Positions 1 to 5,840 of a stretch of DNA of 6,134 nucleotides are shown here, piece after piece (the stretch's first letter is position 1; every line of letters starts with the position of its first letter). Origin of the DNA: Micrococcales bacterium (GTDB lineage Bacteria; Actinomycetota; Actinomycetes; Actinomycetales; Dermatophilaceae); NCBI GenBank assembly GCA_003157445.1, contig PMJN01000505.1:1-6134 (forward strand), in the 5' to 3' direction. Both the position numbers and the translations under genes were made by a program. The notes below the pieces were generated by a model. The model did no database searches. It was not told the DNA's origin and worked only from the letters and a program-made list of their open reading frames with translations.

Positions 1-1
1 G

Positions 2-316
2 CAGCCTCACTCAGCCCTTGACCTACACGGGCGTGGGCTCGCCGTGGTCGCCGGCCTCTCACGTGCGTTCGGGGTTCTGCCCGCCGCCGACGGCGGAAAG
101 GTCGTCTGGGCCGTGCTCGAAGCACCACGGCCACTGCCATCAACCAGGCGAATCCGGTCAGGGCGCACGACCGAACGCCAGGACTCGCCAGTATTCAAGG
201 ACGGCCTTGGCCTGGCAGAGCTGCCGTTCTGCGCGGGCTCCAGCCGCGCAAAACCGAAGAATCCGCCCTCTCAGAGCGTGAAGACCCTACGTGCACGCGG
301 TGAGGGACCTGGCTGA
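2..316 (+). CDS. ATP-binding protein, RsbW/SpoIIAB-like Bergerat-fold (HATPase_c_2) C-terminus, 5' end outside window
   Basis: This is the 3' end (104 residues visible) of a plus-strand gene that starts upstream of the window. Residues 9-39 read HGRGLAVVAGLSRAFGVLPA, then ADGGKVVWAVL. This matches the end of the GHKL ATPase domain in actinobacterial anti-sigma-factor kinases and SpoIIE-linked ATPases: the GRGL glycine box, a helix with an 'FGV' turn, and the last strand 'GGK.VW..L'. Such proteins usually bind an alternative sigma factor or phosphorylate an anti-sigma antagonist, in the cytoplasm. The family normally stops within a few residues of the final strand. Here about 63 residues rich in Arg, Pro and Ser follow, with no domain I recognise. 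They may be a natural tail or read-through after loss of the original stop. An internal GTG at 44 is not the true start, because the conserved box begins before it. I cannot tell a stand-alone kinase from the C-terminus of a larger phosphatase. Confidence 0.68.
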   Translation, partial: QPHSALDLHGRGLAVVAGLSRAFGVLPAADGGKVVWAVLEAPRPLPSTRRIRSGRTTERQDSPVFKDGLGLAELPFCAGSSRAKPKNPPSQSVKTLRARGEGPG

Positions 317-362
317 TCTCCACGACGGGGGCACTAGTGAGCATGTTTACCGACTCGGGTCA

Positions 363-380
363 GGGCGAGCTTGGTCGCCC
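363..380 (+). terminator. Short GC-rich hairpin downstream of the partial ATPase gene
   Basis: GGGCGA (363-368) and TCGCCC (375-380) form a perfect 6-bp stem with a 6-base loop, 47 bases after the stop at 316. No T-run follows, so this would be an actinobacterial-type terminator at best. It could equally be chance in GC-rich DNA. Confidence 0.25.
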
Positions 381-454
381 AGGTCGCTGGGTGACAAAGG
401 CCTGGCCCATCCGGACGCCCGGGTCGGCCCACAGCGTTGAGGTTACTGCGAACA

Positions 455-476
455 ACGACAGACTCGGGTCTGTCGT
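455..476 (-). terminator. Perfect 9-bp hairpin between convergent genes, probable terminator
   Basis: ACGACAGAC (455-463) and GTCTGTCGT (468-476) pair perfectly around a 4-base loop. The hairpin starts 17 bases after the permease stop (493-495, minus strand). On that strand it is followed by TGTTCGCAG, which is only weakly T-rich. The position between two genes pointing at each other suggests it terminates the permease transcript and perhaps also the plus-strand gene ending at 316. The missing long T-run is common in actinobacterial terminators. Confidence 0.55.
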
Positions 477-492
477 CCGGCTGGTGGCGCGG

Positions 493-1299
493 TCAGCGAC
501 GGGCGCTGAAATACCCTCGTGCCACCAGTTCGACGGTTACCAGCACGGCGATGGCCTGGACCAGCAGCAACGCCACCAGGACGACCAGCTGGACGGCGGC
601 AGCCTGCAGCGGTGAGGCACCACCCAGGAGCATCCCGACGAAAGCGCCGGGAAGGGTCACCAGGCCCACGGTCCTGGTCTGGTCCAGACCAGGCACGAGA
701 GCCAGCGAGGCATCGTCACGGCTAATGAGCAGTGCCGAGTCGCGAGGCATGAGGCCGATCGAAAGCGCGGCTTCATACTCTCCGTGGCGAGTTCGCAGCG
801 CGTCGAGGGCACGCTTGCCGGCCAGGGTCGTCGCCGTCATGGCTCCGCCGATCAGGATGCCGACAATCGGGACCACAGCGATGGTCTGGCGGGGGATCAG
901 GCCGCTGAGCATGAGGGCTCCGGCGACGGGGACCGCTCCCAGAACGACTGGAGCGGCGGCGAACCACCACTTACTCTGGGGACTTAGTCCCCTCGGGCTT
1001 AGTCGTCTGCCCGCAGTCAGTGAGGCCACCGACAGCATCAGCATGATGAACCCCAGCGTCAGCCACCACGAACCCAGCACGGCGGCAATCAGCAGGCCGA
1101 CGAGGATGAGTTGGAAGCATGCTCGCAGTGCGGCCAACACATCGTCGCGACCGTGTCCCAGCTGTCCCCAGTGGTTGATGAGCGCTGCCAACCCGGCGCA
1201 AACCACTACCACCAGGGCCAGGCGCACCAGCCCGCTGACCCCTTGCACACTGACCAGCGCTGCAGTTGGTGGCATCGCGGTGGCTATCACGGACCGCAT
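493..1299 (-). CDS. fetB: ABC transporter permease, FetB / UPF0014 family
   Basis: The 268-residue product is an integral membrane protein, close in length to E. coli FetB (about 259). About seven hydrophobic segments are visible, near residues 24-42, 57-75, 76-95, 112-132, 139-160, 210-227 and 232-258. Family signatures include RACFQLILVGLL (59-70), VPIVGILIGGAMT (143-155, equivalent to the 'P..GM..GN.M' motif, here with Gly for Asn), and a long conserved block VGLVTLPGAFVGMLLGGASP (211-230) followed by LQAAAVQ. In E. coli, FetB works with the ATPase FetA and is reported to help iron export; the substrate here is inferred only. I chose ATG at 1299 because the upstream open frame (to 1680) lies antisense to hisD and has no family character. 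GGCGGA sits just before 1299 as a weak ribosome site; ATG 1275 is an alternative. The gene is divergent from hisD and no ATPase gene adjoins it. Confidence 0.87.
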   Translation of the reverse strand: MRSVIATAMPPTAALVSVQGVSGLVRLALVVVVCAGLAALINHWGQLGHGRDDVLAALRACFQLILVGLLIAAVLGSWWLTLGFIMLMLSVASLTAGRRLSPRGLSPQSKWWFAAAPVVLGAVPVAGALMLSGLIPRQTIAVVPIVGILIGGAMTATTLAGKRALDALRTRHGEYEAALSIGLMPRDSALLISRDDASLALVPGLDQTRTVGLVTLPGAFVGMLLGGASPLQAAAVQLVVLVALLLVQAIAVLVTVELVARGYFSARR

Positions 1300-1346
1300 T
1301 ATCCGCCGGTTGCTGGACACATGACGGATCCGGCCATGATTGACCC

Positions 1347-1352
1347 TAAACT
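1347..1352 (+). promoter_or_regulatory. Candidate -10 element for the his operon (leaderless hisD)
   Basis: TAAACT fits the actinobacterial -10 pattern TANNNT. Six bases separate it from the GTG at 1359, where transcription would be expected to begin, so the mRNA could start exactly at a hisD start codon. No Shine-Dalgarno sequence precedes hisD, which agrees with leaderless translation. No convincing -35 is visible; ATGACG at 1321-1326 is about 20 bases away, too far for a good match. Confidence 0.42.
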
Positions 1353-1355
1353 GAG

Positions 1356-2717
1356 ATGGTGATCTCCCGGATTGACCTGCGTGGTCAAGTTCTCGCTGCT
1401 CGCTCCCTTCGCGAGGTGCTACCCCGTGCCGAGTTTGACCTCGATGCGGCTCTGTCTGCTGTTCGACCGATCTGTGATGACGTGCACCATCGTGGAGCCG
1501 AGGCGTTGCGCGACCTGGGCGAGCGGTTCGACGGGGTTCGACCGCTCCGATTGCGGGTGCCGGCAGAGGTCCTGAAGAATGCTCTGGACGTGCTCGACCC
1601 GGATGTACGAGCAGCCCTGCAAGAGACCATTCGACGGGTCCGCATCGTTCACCAGGACCAGCGCCGGAGCGACACGACAACTCACGTGGTACCCGGCGGA
1701 GTCGTCGTCGAGCGCTGGTTGCCGGTCGACAGGGTCGGGCTCTACGTCCCCGGCGGTGTGGCCGTCTACCCCAGCAGTGTCGTCATGAACGTCGTGCCGG
1801 CACAGATCGCCGGCGTACCCTCAGTCGCGGTCGCCAGCCCGCCGCAAAAAGACAACACAGAAGTGTTCGCCGGCTACCCCCACCCGACCATCCTGGCTGC
1901 GTGCGAGCTGCTGGGTATCGATGAGGTGTACGCCGTCGGAGGGGCTCAGGCGATCGCAATGTTTGCGTACGGCGCAAGCGAAACCGGTATAGACGGCGCC
2001 CCGAACGCCGGCGCTGTGGTGTGCGAACCGGTCAACTTGGTCACCGGTCCGGGCAACATCTATGTCGCAGCAGCCAAGCGCCTGCTGAAGGGCTTGATTG
2101 GCATCGACGCTGAGGCCGGACCCACTGAGATCGTGGTACTGGCCGACGACAGCGCCGATCCCGAACACGTCGCCGCCGACCTGATCAGTCAGGCCGAGCA
2201 CGACGTTCTCGCCGCGTCGGTGCTCGTGACAGACAGCGAGGATCTCGCCTTGCGCGTCGAGGTGGCGCTGGCGCGTCGCTCGGCAGCGACCAAGCACACT
2301 GAGCGGGTCACTGTGGCCCTGGCCGGGCGCCAGTCCGGCGTCGTCCTGGTCGACGATCTCGAGGCGGGCATCACTGTGGTCAACGCCTACGCTCCTGAGC
2401 ACCTCGAGATCCAGACGCGCGATGCGCGCGGGGTGGCCTTGAGAATCCGTAACGCTGGGGCGATTTTTGTGGGAGCCTTTGCCCCGGTGAGCCTGGGTGA
2501 CTACTGCGCCGGCTCCAACCATGTACTGCCCACCGGCGGATGCGCCTGTCACAGCAGCGGGTTGTCAGTGCAGTCGTTCCTGCGTGGGATCCATGTCGTG
2601 GAATACACCCAGGAGGCCCTGCGCGATGTTGCCCACCACATCATCACGCTGGCGGGCGCCGAGGACCTGCCCGCTCACGGCCAGGCCATCACCTCGCGCT
2701 TCGGAGACGTGGGCTGA
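1356..2717 (+). CDS. hisD: Histidinol dehydrogenase HisD
   Basis: HisD is a zinc-dependent, NAD+-linked cytoplasmic enzyme that oxidises L-histidinol to L-histidine in two steps, the end of the pathway. At 453 residues it is slightly longer than E. coli HisD (434). Zinc ligands appear as Gln279 and His282 (in SQAEHD), Asp382 (GDYCAGSNH) and His441 (PAHGQA). The catalytic acid-base pair is Glu348-His349 in NAYAPEHLE. The spacings between Glu348, Asp382 and His441 (34 and 59) are the same as in the E. coli enzyme. Further family blocks are [42 protein letters not shown] and [13 protein letters not shown] loop near 207-222 looks some residues longer than in M. tuberculosis HisD. The start is ATG 1356 or, more likely, GTG 1359, which gives MISRIDLRG, matching the usual N-terminus and a leaderless transcript. 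It heads the operon; hisC follows after 3 bases. Confidence 0.97.
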   Translation: MVISRIDLRGQVLAARSLREVLPRAEFDLDAALSAVRPICDDVHHRGAEALRDLGERFDGVRPLRLRVPAEVLKNALDVLDPDVRAALQETIRRVRIVHQDQRRSDTTTHVVPGGVVVERWLPVDRVGLYVPGGVAVYPSSVVMNVVPAQIAGVPSVAVASPPQKDNTEVFAGYPHPTILAACELLGIDEVYAVGGAQAIAMFAYGASETGIDGAPNAGAVVCEPVNLVTGPGNIYVAAAKRLLKGLIGIDAEAGPTEIVVLADDSADPEHVAADLISQAEHDVLAASVLVTDSEDLALRVEVALARRSAATKHTERVTVALAGRQSGVVLVDDLEAGITVVNAYAPEHLEIQTRDARGVALRIRNAGAIFVGAFAPVSLGDYCAGSNHVLPTGGCACHSSGLSVQSFLRGIHVVEYTQEALRDVAHHIITLAGAEDLPAHGQAITSRFGDVG

Positions 2718-2720
2718 TCA

Positions 2721-3842
2721 TTGAGCGTCTCTGTGCGCGATCTGTTACGCCCTGATCTAAAAGGGCAAACGCCATACGGTGCACCCCAGCTGGATGTGGC
2801 TGTTGCTCTGAATACCAACGAGAACTCCTACGCCGTGCCCCAAGAGGTCGTCGATGCGATCGTGTCGGCCGTGGCCGAGGTGGCCTCAGGTCTTAACCGC
2901 TACCCGGACCGCGAGTTCGTCCGGCTGCGCGAGGACCTGGCGGCCTATCTGAGCGCCACCACCGGTATTGGCGTCAGCCCCGACCAAGTGTGGGCTGGCA
3001 ATGGCTCCAACGAGGTACTGCTCCACATCCTCCAGGCATTCGGCGGCCCCGACAGGGTCGCGCTCGGTTTCACGCCGGCCTACTCCATGCACCCGATCAT
3101 CACCCGGACAACGGGCACCAGATGGGTCGATGGGGGTCGCGGGGTCGACGGCGCAGGTGCCTTCGACCTGGATGTCTCCTCCGCCGTGGCCCAGGTTAGA
3201 GAACACGAGCCGGACATCGTGTTTCTCTGCTCACCGAACAACCCGACAGGCACGGCACTGGGGCTGGACGTCGTCGAGGCGATCTACGCCGCTGCGCCTA
3301 GGGCGATCGTGGTGGTGGACGAGGCTTACGCCGAGTTCGCGCGCGAGGGCACCCCGAGCGCACTGACCCTGCTCGAGGGCCGCGAGAGGCTGGTCGTGAC
3401 CCGGACCATGAGCAAAGCGTTCGCGTTGGCAGGAGGGCGCCTGGGTTATCTTGCGGCCGACGCCCAGCTGACTCAAGCGCTGCGATTGGTCCGGCTGCCA
3501 TATCACCTCTCGGCCCCGACCCAGGCCATTGCTTGCGCGGCACTGGAGAATGCGGAGGCCCTTCTGGCCACTGTCGAGCTCGTCAAGACCCAACGTGACC
3601 GCATCGTGGCCGACCTCGCCCAGATGGGCCTGGACCCGGTGAGCAGCGACGCCAATTTCGTGCTTTTCGGAGGCCTTGCCGATGAGCGGGTCACCTGGCA
3701 GGCGTTGCTGGATCGTGGCATCCTGATTCGCGACGTCGGGCTGACCCACCATCTTCGGGTCACCGCAGGGACACCCCGCGAGACCGGGGCTTTTTTGGAA
3801 GCGATGCGTAGCCTCGCCACGACCCACAGGCAGGAGCAGTGA
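2721..3842 (+). CDS. hisC: Histidinol-phosphate aminotransferase HisC
   Basis: HisC is a cytoplasmic class I/II, pyridoxal-phosphate aminotransferase that converts imidazole-acetol phosphate plus glutamate to histidinol phosphate plus 2-oxoglutarate. The 373-residue length is typical for actinobacterial HisC. Visible landmarks are [17 protein letters not shown] near the N-terminus, NRYPD (Tyr61), GNGSNE (94-99), SPNNPTG with cofactor-contacting Asn174, DEAY with Asp200 and Tyr203, the PLP lysine Lys232 in [15 protein letters not shown], Arg240 for cofactor phosphate, and [10 protein letters not shown] with substrate-binding Arg346. The proposed start is TTG 2721, three bases after the hisD stop, giving about the usual number of residues before YGAPQ; its only ribosome site is GGAG at 2703-2706, rather far away. 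GTG 2733 is the alternative. Translational coupling from hisD is likely. Near the 3' end, a 5-bp GC hairpin is followed by six T's within the coding sequence (see separate entry). Confidence 0.96.
   Translation: MSVSVRDLLRPDLKGQTPYGAPQLDVAVALNTNENSYAVPQEVVDAIVSAVAEVASGLNRYPDREFVRLREDLAAYLSATTGIGVSPDQVWAGNGSNEVLLHILQAFGGPDRVALGFTPAYSMHPIITRTTGTRWVDGGRGVDGAGAFDLDVSSAVAQVREHEPDIVFLCSPNNPTGTALGLDVVEAIYAAAPRAIVVVDEAYAEFAREGTPSALTLLEGRERLVVTRTMSKAFALAGGRLGYLAADAQLTQALRLVRLPYHLSAPTQAIACAALENAEALLATVELVKTQRDRIVADLAQMGLDPVSSDANFVLFGGLADERVTWQALLDRGILIRDVGLTHHLRVTAGTPRETGAFLEAMRSLATTHRQEQ
3774..3796 (+). other. Terminator-like hairpin plus T6 inside the 3' end of hisC
   Basis: CCCCG (3774-3778) pairs with CGGGG (3785-3789) around a 6-base loop. 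One C follows, then six T's (3791-3796). The layout is that of a short intrinsic terminator read in the direction of the operon, 44 bases before the hisC stop. The T's encode part of Ala-Phe-Leu (GCT TTT TTG). The 5-bp stem is short, so full termination is unlikely. Partial polarity, pausing or slippage remains possible. Confidence 0.3.
3832..3836 (+). promoter_or_regulatory. Ribosome binding site deciding the hisB start
   Basis: AGGAG at 3832-3836 lies 8 bases before ATG 3845 but only 2 bases before the in-frame GTG 3839. This favours ATG 3845 as the hisB start, although the GTG overlaps the hisC stop. Confidence 0.7.
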
Positions 3843-3844
3843 CC

Positions 3845-4492
3845 ATGACAGATCAAAGCGCCAACCGAGACCGGGATGAGGATACCCACGCCGAGCCTCG
3901 CACTGCTCGAGTCAAGCGGTCAACGAACGAGAGCACGGTCGAGGTCGAGCTCAATCTCGACGGTGCCGGCGACTCCGAGATCACCACAGGTGTGCCGTTC
4001 TACGATCACATGCTCACCAGCCTGGCCAAACACTCGTTGATCGACCTGCGCATCGCGGCTACTGGTGATGTGGACGTCGATGCCCACCACACCGTTGAGG
4101 ATGTCGCCATTGTGCTCGGTGATGCTTTCAAGGACGCGCTGGGCGACAAACGTGGCATCTCGCGCTTCGGCGACGCGACGGTCCCCCTGGATGAGGCGCT
4201 CGTTCAAGCTGTGGTTGACGTGGCCGGCCGCCCGTACTTCGTGCATACCGGTGAGCCTGACGGCCAGGCCTACGTGATGATCGGCGGCAACTACGTGGGG
4301 GCACTGACTGCTCACGTGCTGCAGACCTTCGCCCATCATGGCGGCATTTCACTGCATGTGCGGGTACTGGCCGGCCGCGACCCGCACCATCTGGTCGAGG
4401 CACAGTTCAAGGCCGTGGCCCGTGCTCTGCGTGCTGCCGTCGCCCTTGATCCGCGGATCAAGGGCATTCCCAGTGCGAAGGGGAGTCTCTGA
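3845..4492 (+). CDS. hisB: Imidazoleglycerol-phosphate dehydratase HisB
   Basis: This is the monofunctional, manganese-dependent dehydratase that turns imidazole-glycerol phosphate into imidazole-acetol phosphate, the substrate of HisC. It has 215 residues counted from ATG 3845. Metal-binding motifs of the duplicated half-domains are clear: FYDHM (His55), DAHHTVED (His81, His82, Glu85) and [12 protein letters not shown] (His181, His182, Glu185). Other family blocks are [25 protein letters not shown] and the C-terminus IPSAKGSL. No phosphatase domain is fused, unlike enterobacterial HisB. About 18 polar, charged residues precede the usual beginning (RTARVKRST), and no start codon lies closer, so the extension appears genuine. 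The gene begins 2 bases after the hisC stop and has a good ribosome site. Codons for residues near the end (A-L-D-P-R-I-K-G) form a perfect 24-bp palindrome. Confidence 0.96.
   Translation: MTDQSANRDRDEDTHAEPRTARVKRSTNESTVEVELNLDGAGDSEITTGVPFYDHMLTSLAKHSLIDLRIAATGDVDVDAHHTVEDVAIVLGDAFKDALGDKRGISRFGDATVPLDEALVQAVVDVAGRPYFVHTGEPDGQAYVMIGGNYVGALTAHVLQTFAHHGGISLHVRVLAGRDPHHLVEAQFKAVARALRAAVALDPRIKGIPSAKGSL
4442..4465. repeat. Perfect 24-bp palindrome in the 3' end of hisB
   Basis: GCCCTTGATCCG (4442-4453) is followed directly by its exact reverse complement CGGATCAAGGGC (4454-4465). As RNA it can fold into a 10-bp stem with a CGCG loop, ending 24 bases before the hisB stop codon and 32 bases before the next start. 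No T-run follows, so it does not resemble a standard terminator. It could be an mRNA processing or stability element, a site for a dimeric DNA-binding protein, or a by-product of coding. Confidence 0.6.
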
Positions 4493-4497
4493 ATCCC

Positions 4498-5136
4498 ATG
4501 ACTGAGCTGGCGCACTCGCCTTGGCAAGGGCGAGGGATGCTTCTCCTGCAGGGCGAGCCGGATCCGGTGGCATCCTGGGCCCAGCGTGGTTTGATGCCTG
4601 TTCACGTCGTACCACTTCAGGGGTGGACTGCGGTCTTGCCTGCCGGGCCGTCCCACGCACTGCCGCCTTACGACGACACGCTGAAGACGCTTGCCGGGCG
4701 CCCTGTTCCATCCCGCCTTCGTGCGGCCATCGGTCTGTTCGCCGTCGACGGCAATGCGGTGATCAGCGCATACCCTTCTGGATGGCGTGCCACCCAGAGA
4801 TGGTTCGTTTGGTCCCCGGGGGAGGGCGTGGTGCAGCCCCGCCAGTTGGTCGCTGGGCGGCCCGCTGACCTGATCATGGCGGCTGGCAATCATGAAAGGG
4901 GAGCCCGCAGCCTAGTGCGCGACATTCTTGTCGACGGTGGTGGCGACGCCAAGGGCCTACTTGATGATCTGTTGGATCTGCTGGCCCTGCCGGGGTCCGA
5001 CCTTCTCAGCGGAGGACAGGACCCGGTTACGGTGCCCGGTTCCACCATGGTCGAACCAGGTGAACAGCACGTCGCCAGGTTCGAGAAGATCATCAGTGAC
5101 GAAGCTCGGCACCGGGCCGAGCTGGAGGAGGACTAG
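4498..5136 (+). CDS. Uncharacterised protein encoded between hisB and hisH
   Basis: I do not recognise this 212-residue protein as a named family. It appears soluble and cytoplasmic, with no signal peptide or membrane segment. It has no cysteine and six tryptophans (9, 27, 43, 96, 102, 105). Residues 13-125 look like a mixed alpha/beta domain, with a notable stretch PSGWRATQRWFVWSPGEG (93-110). A Leu/Asp-rich helix (LLDDLLDLLALPG, 154-166) follows, then a Pro/Gly linker and a charged helix at 190-212 ending ELEED. I see no haloacid-dehalogenase, PHP or inositol-phosphatase motif, so it is not evidently the missing histidinol-phosphatase. The start ATG 4498 is 5 bases after the hisB stop, with GGGAG at 4481-4485 (12 bases away). 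Its TAG stop directly adjoins the hisH ATG, and its last codons carry the hisH ribosome site. It is therefore co-translated with the pathway, and a role in histidine synthesis or its control is inferred from position only. Confidence 0.88.
   Translation: MTELAHSPWQGRGMLLLQGEPDPVASWAQRGLMPVHVVPLQGWTAVLPAGPSHALPPYDDTLKTLAGRPVPSRLRAAIGLFAVDGNAVISAYPSGWRATQRWFVWSPGEGVVQPRQLVAGRPADLIMAAGNHERGARSLVRDILVDGGGDAKGLLDDLLDLLALPGSDLLSGGQDPVTVPGSTMVEPGEQHVARFEKIISDEARHRAELEED
5124..5130 (+). promoter_or_regulatory. Strong ribosome binding site of hisH
   Basis: GGAGGAG lies 6 bases before ATG 5137 and sits inside the last Glu-Glu codons of the upstream gene. It is the best Shine-Dalgarno match in the window and fixes the hisH start. 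Confidence 0.8.
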
Positions 5137-5778
5137 ATGGGCACCCGTGTGGTAGTGCTGGACTACGGCAGCGGGAATGTCCGCTCGGCAGTTCGGATGC
5201 TTGAACGTGTGGGCGCCAGCGTCGAGCTAAGCGCTGACCATCGCCTGGTCCAGGAGGCTGACGCTCTCTTTGTACCCGGTGTCGGCAACTTCAACGCCTG
5301 CATGCGCGGACTGCGTGCAGTCGACGGACCTCGGATGATCGACGTTCGACTCGCGGGGGGGCGACCGGTGATGGGTATCTGTGTGGGGATGCAGGTCTTG
5401 TTCGACGGGTCGGCTGAGCTGAGTATGGACGGGCAGGAGCCTGGTTTGGGGCAGTGGCCCGGAGTTCTCGAAAGACTGGTGGCCCCAGTGGTCCCGCACA
5501 TGGGATGGTCGACAGTGAAGGCCGCAGAAGGTTCCAGGCTCTTTGCCGGTGTCGAAGATGAACGTTTCTACTTCGTGCATTCCTATGCAGCCTTGGGCTG
5601 GCAGTTGGAGCCCCACGGGAGTATGGCCACGGCCGCACCCAAGGTGAGCTGGTCCGTGCATGGGTCAGCGTTCGTGGCGGCTGTCGAGAACGGGCCGCTG
5701 GTTGCTACTCAGTTCCACCCGGAGAAGTCCGGGGACGCTGGGGCCCAGCTGCTGGAGAACTGGGTGGCAATGTTGTGA
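5137..5778 (+). CDS. hisH: Imidazole glycerol phosphate synthase, glutamine amidotransferase subunit HisH
   Basis: HisH hydrolyses glutamine and channels ammonia to the cyclase HisF, which makes imidazole-glycerol phosphate and AICAR from PRFAR. It is a class I (triad) amidotransferase of 213 residues, near the usual size. The catalytic triad is visible as Cys82 in [10 protein letters not shown], and His194 and Glu196 in [10 protein letters not shown]. The N-terminal [10 protein letters not shown], the oxyanion-strand region FVPGVGNF (45-52), VPHMGWS (119-125) and FYFVHSYAA (144-152) are all family blocks. The usual Asn in 'PHMGWN' is Ser125 here, a modest departure. The gene starts directly at the end of the upstream stop codon, with a strong ribosome site. 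hisF is not in the window and presumably lies downstream of hisA. Confidence 0.96.
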   Translation: MGTRVVVLDYGSGNVRSAVRMLERVGASVELSADHRLVQEADALFVPGVGNFNACMRGLRAVDGPRMIDVRLAGGRPVMGICVGMQVLFDGSAELSMDGQEPGLGQWPGVLERLVAPVVPHMGWSTVKAAEGSRLFAGVEDERFYFVHSYAALGWQLEPHGSMATAAPKVSWSVHGSAFVAAVENGPLVATQFHPEKSGDAGAQLLENWVAML

Positions 5779-5820
5779 AGAGTTCCCATCGAACCCCACG
5801 GACCGTCGATGACCAACAAC

Positions 5821-5830
5821 AGGAAGGGAG
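5821..5830 (+). promoter_or_regulatory. Ribosome binding site of hisA/priA
   Basis: AGGAAGGGAG, a purine-rich run containing GGGAG, ends 10 bases before GTG 5841. It supports this GTG as the start in the 62-base gap after hisH, the only sizeable spacer in the operon. Confidence 0.65.
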
Positions 5831-5840
5831 CTCACCCATC

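Noticed and set aside
317..454. Possible tRNA or small RNA in the spacer after the partial ATPase gene
   Set aside because: No T-arm consensus, acceptor pairing or promoter could be found; only short GC-rich hairpins are visible.
437..1324. Open frame of 295 codons on the plus strand opposite fetB
   Set aside because: The product is Arg/Ser/Thr/Pro-rich with no recognisable motif, whereas the minus strand encodes a clear permease.
1321..1362. Small upstream ORF ([13 protein letters not shown]) as a his leader peptide
   Set aside because: It has no histidine codons, no ribosome site and no visible attenuator, and the candidate -10 lies inside it, so it may not be transcribed.
1300..1680. N-terminal extension of fetB by 127 codons into hisD
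   Set aside because: The extension is antisense to hisD, is Arg/Pro/Gly-rich and unlike FetB N-termini; the family begins near ATG 1299 or 1275.
1821..2552. Open frame of 243 codons on the minus strand, inside hisD
   Set aside because: It is wholly antisense to a gene with all catalytic residues, and its product has no family pattern; long antisense frames are normal in GC-rich genes.
3231..3827. Open frame of 198 codons on the minus strand inside hisC
   Set aside because: Antisense to conserved HisC motifs with no ribosome site or recognisable family signature.
4336..4893. Open frame of 185 codons on the minus strand across hisB and the unknown gene
   Set aside because: It overlaps the end of HisB in antisense and has Arg/Pro-rich shadow composition; the plus-strand gene fits the operon spacing and ribosome sites.
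4990..5026. CCGGGGTCC ... GGACCCGG inverted repeat in the unknown gene
   Set aside because: It has a bulged G and a 20-base loop; weak and expected by chance in GC-rich coding DNA.
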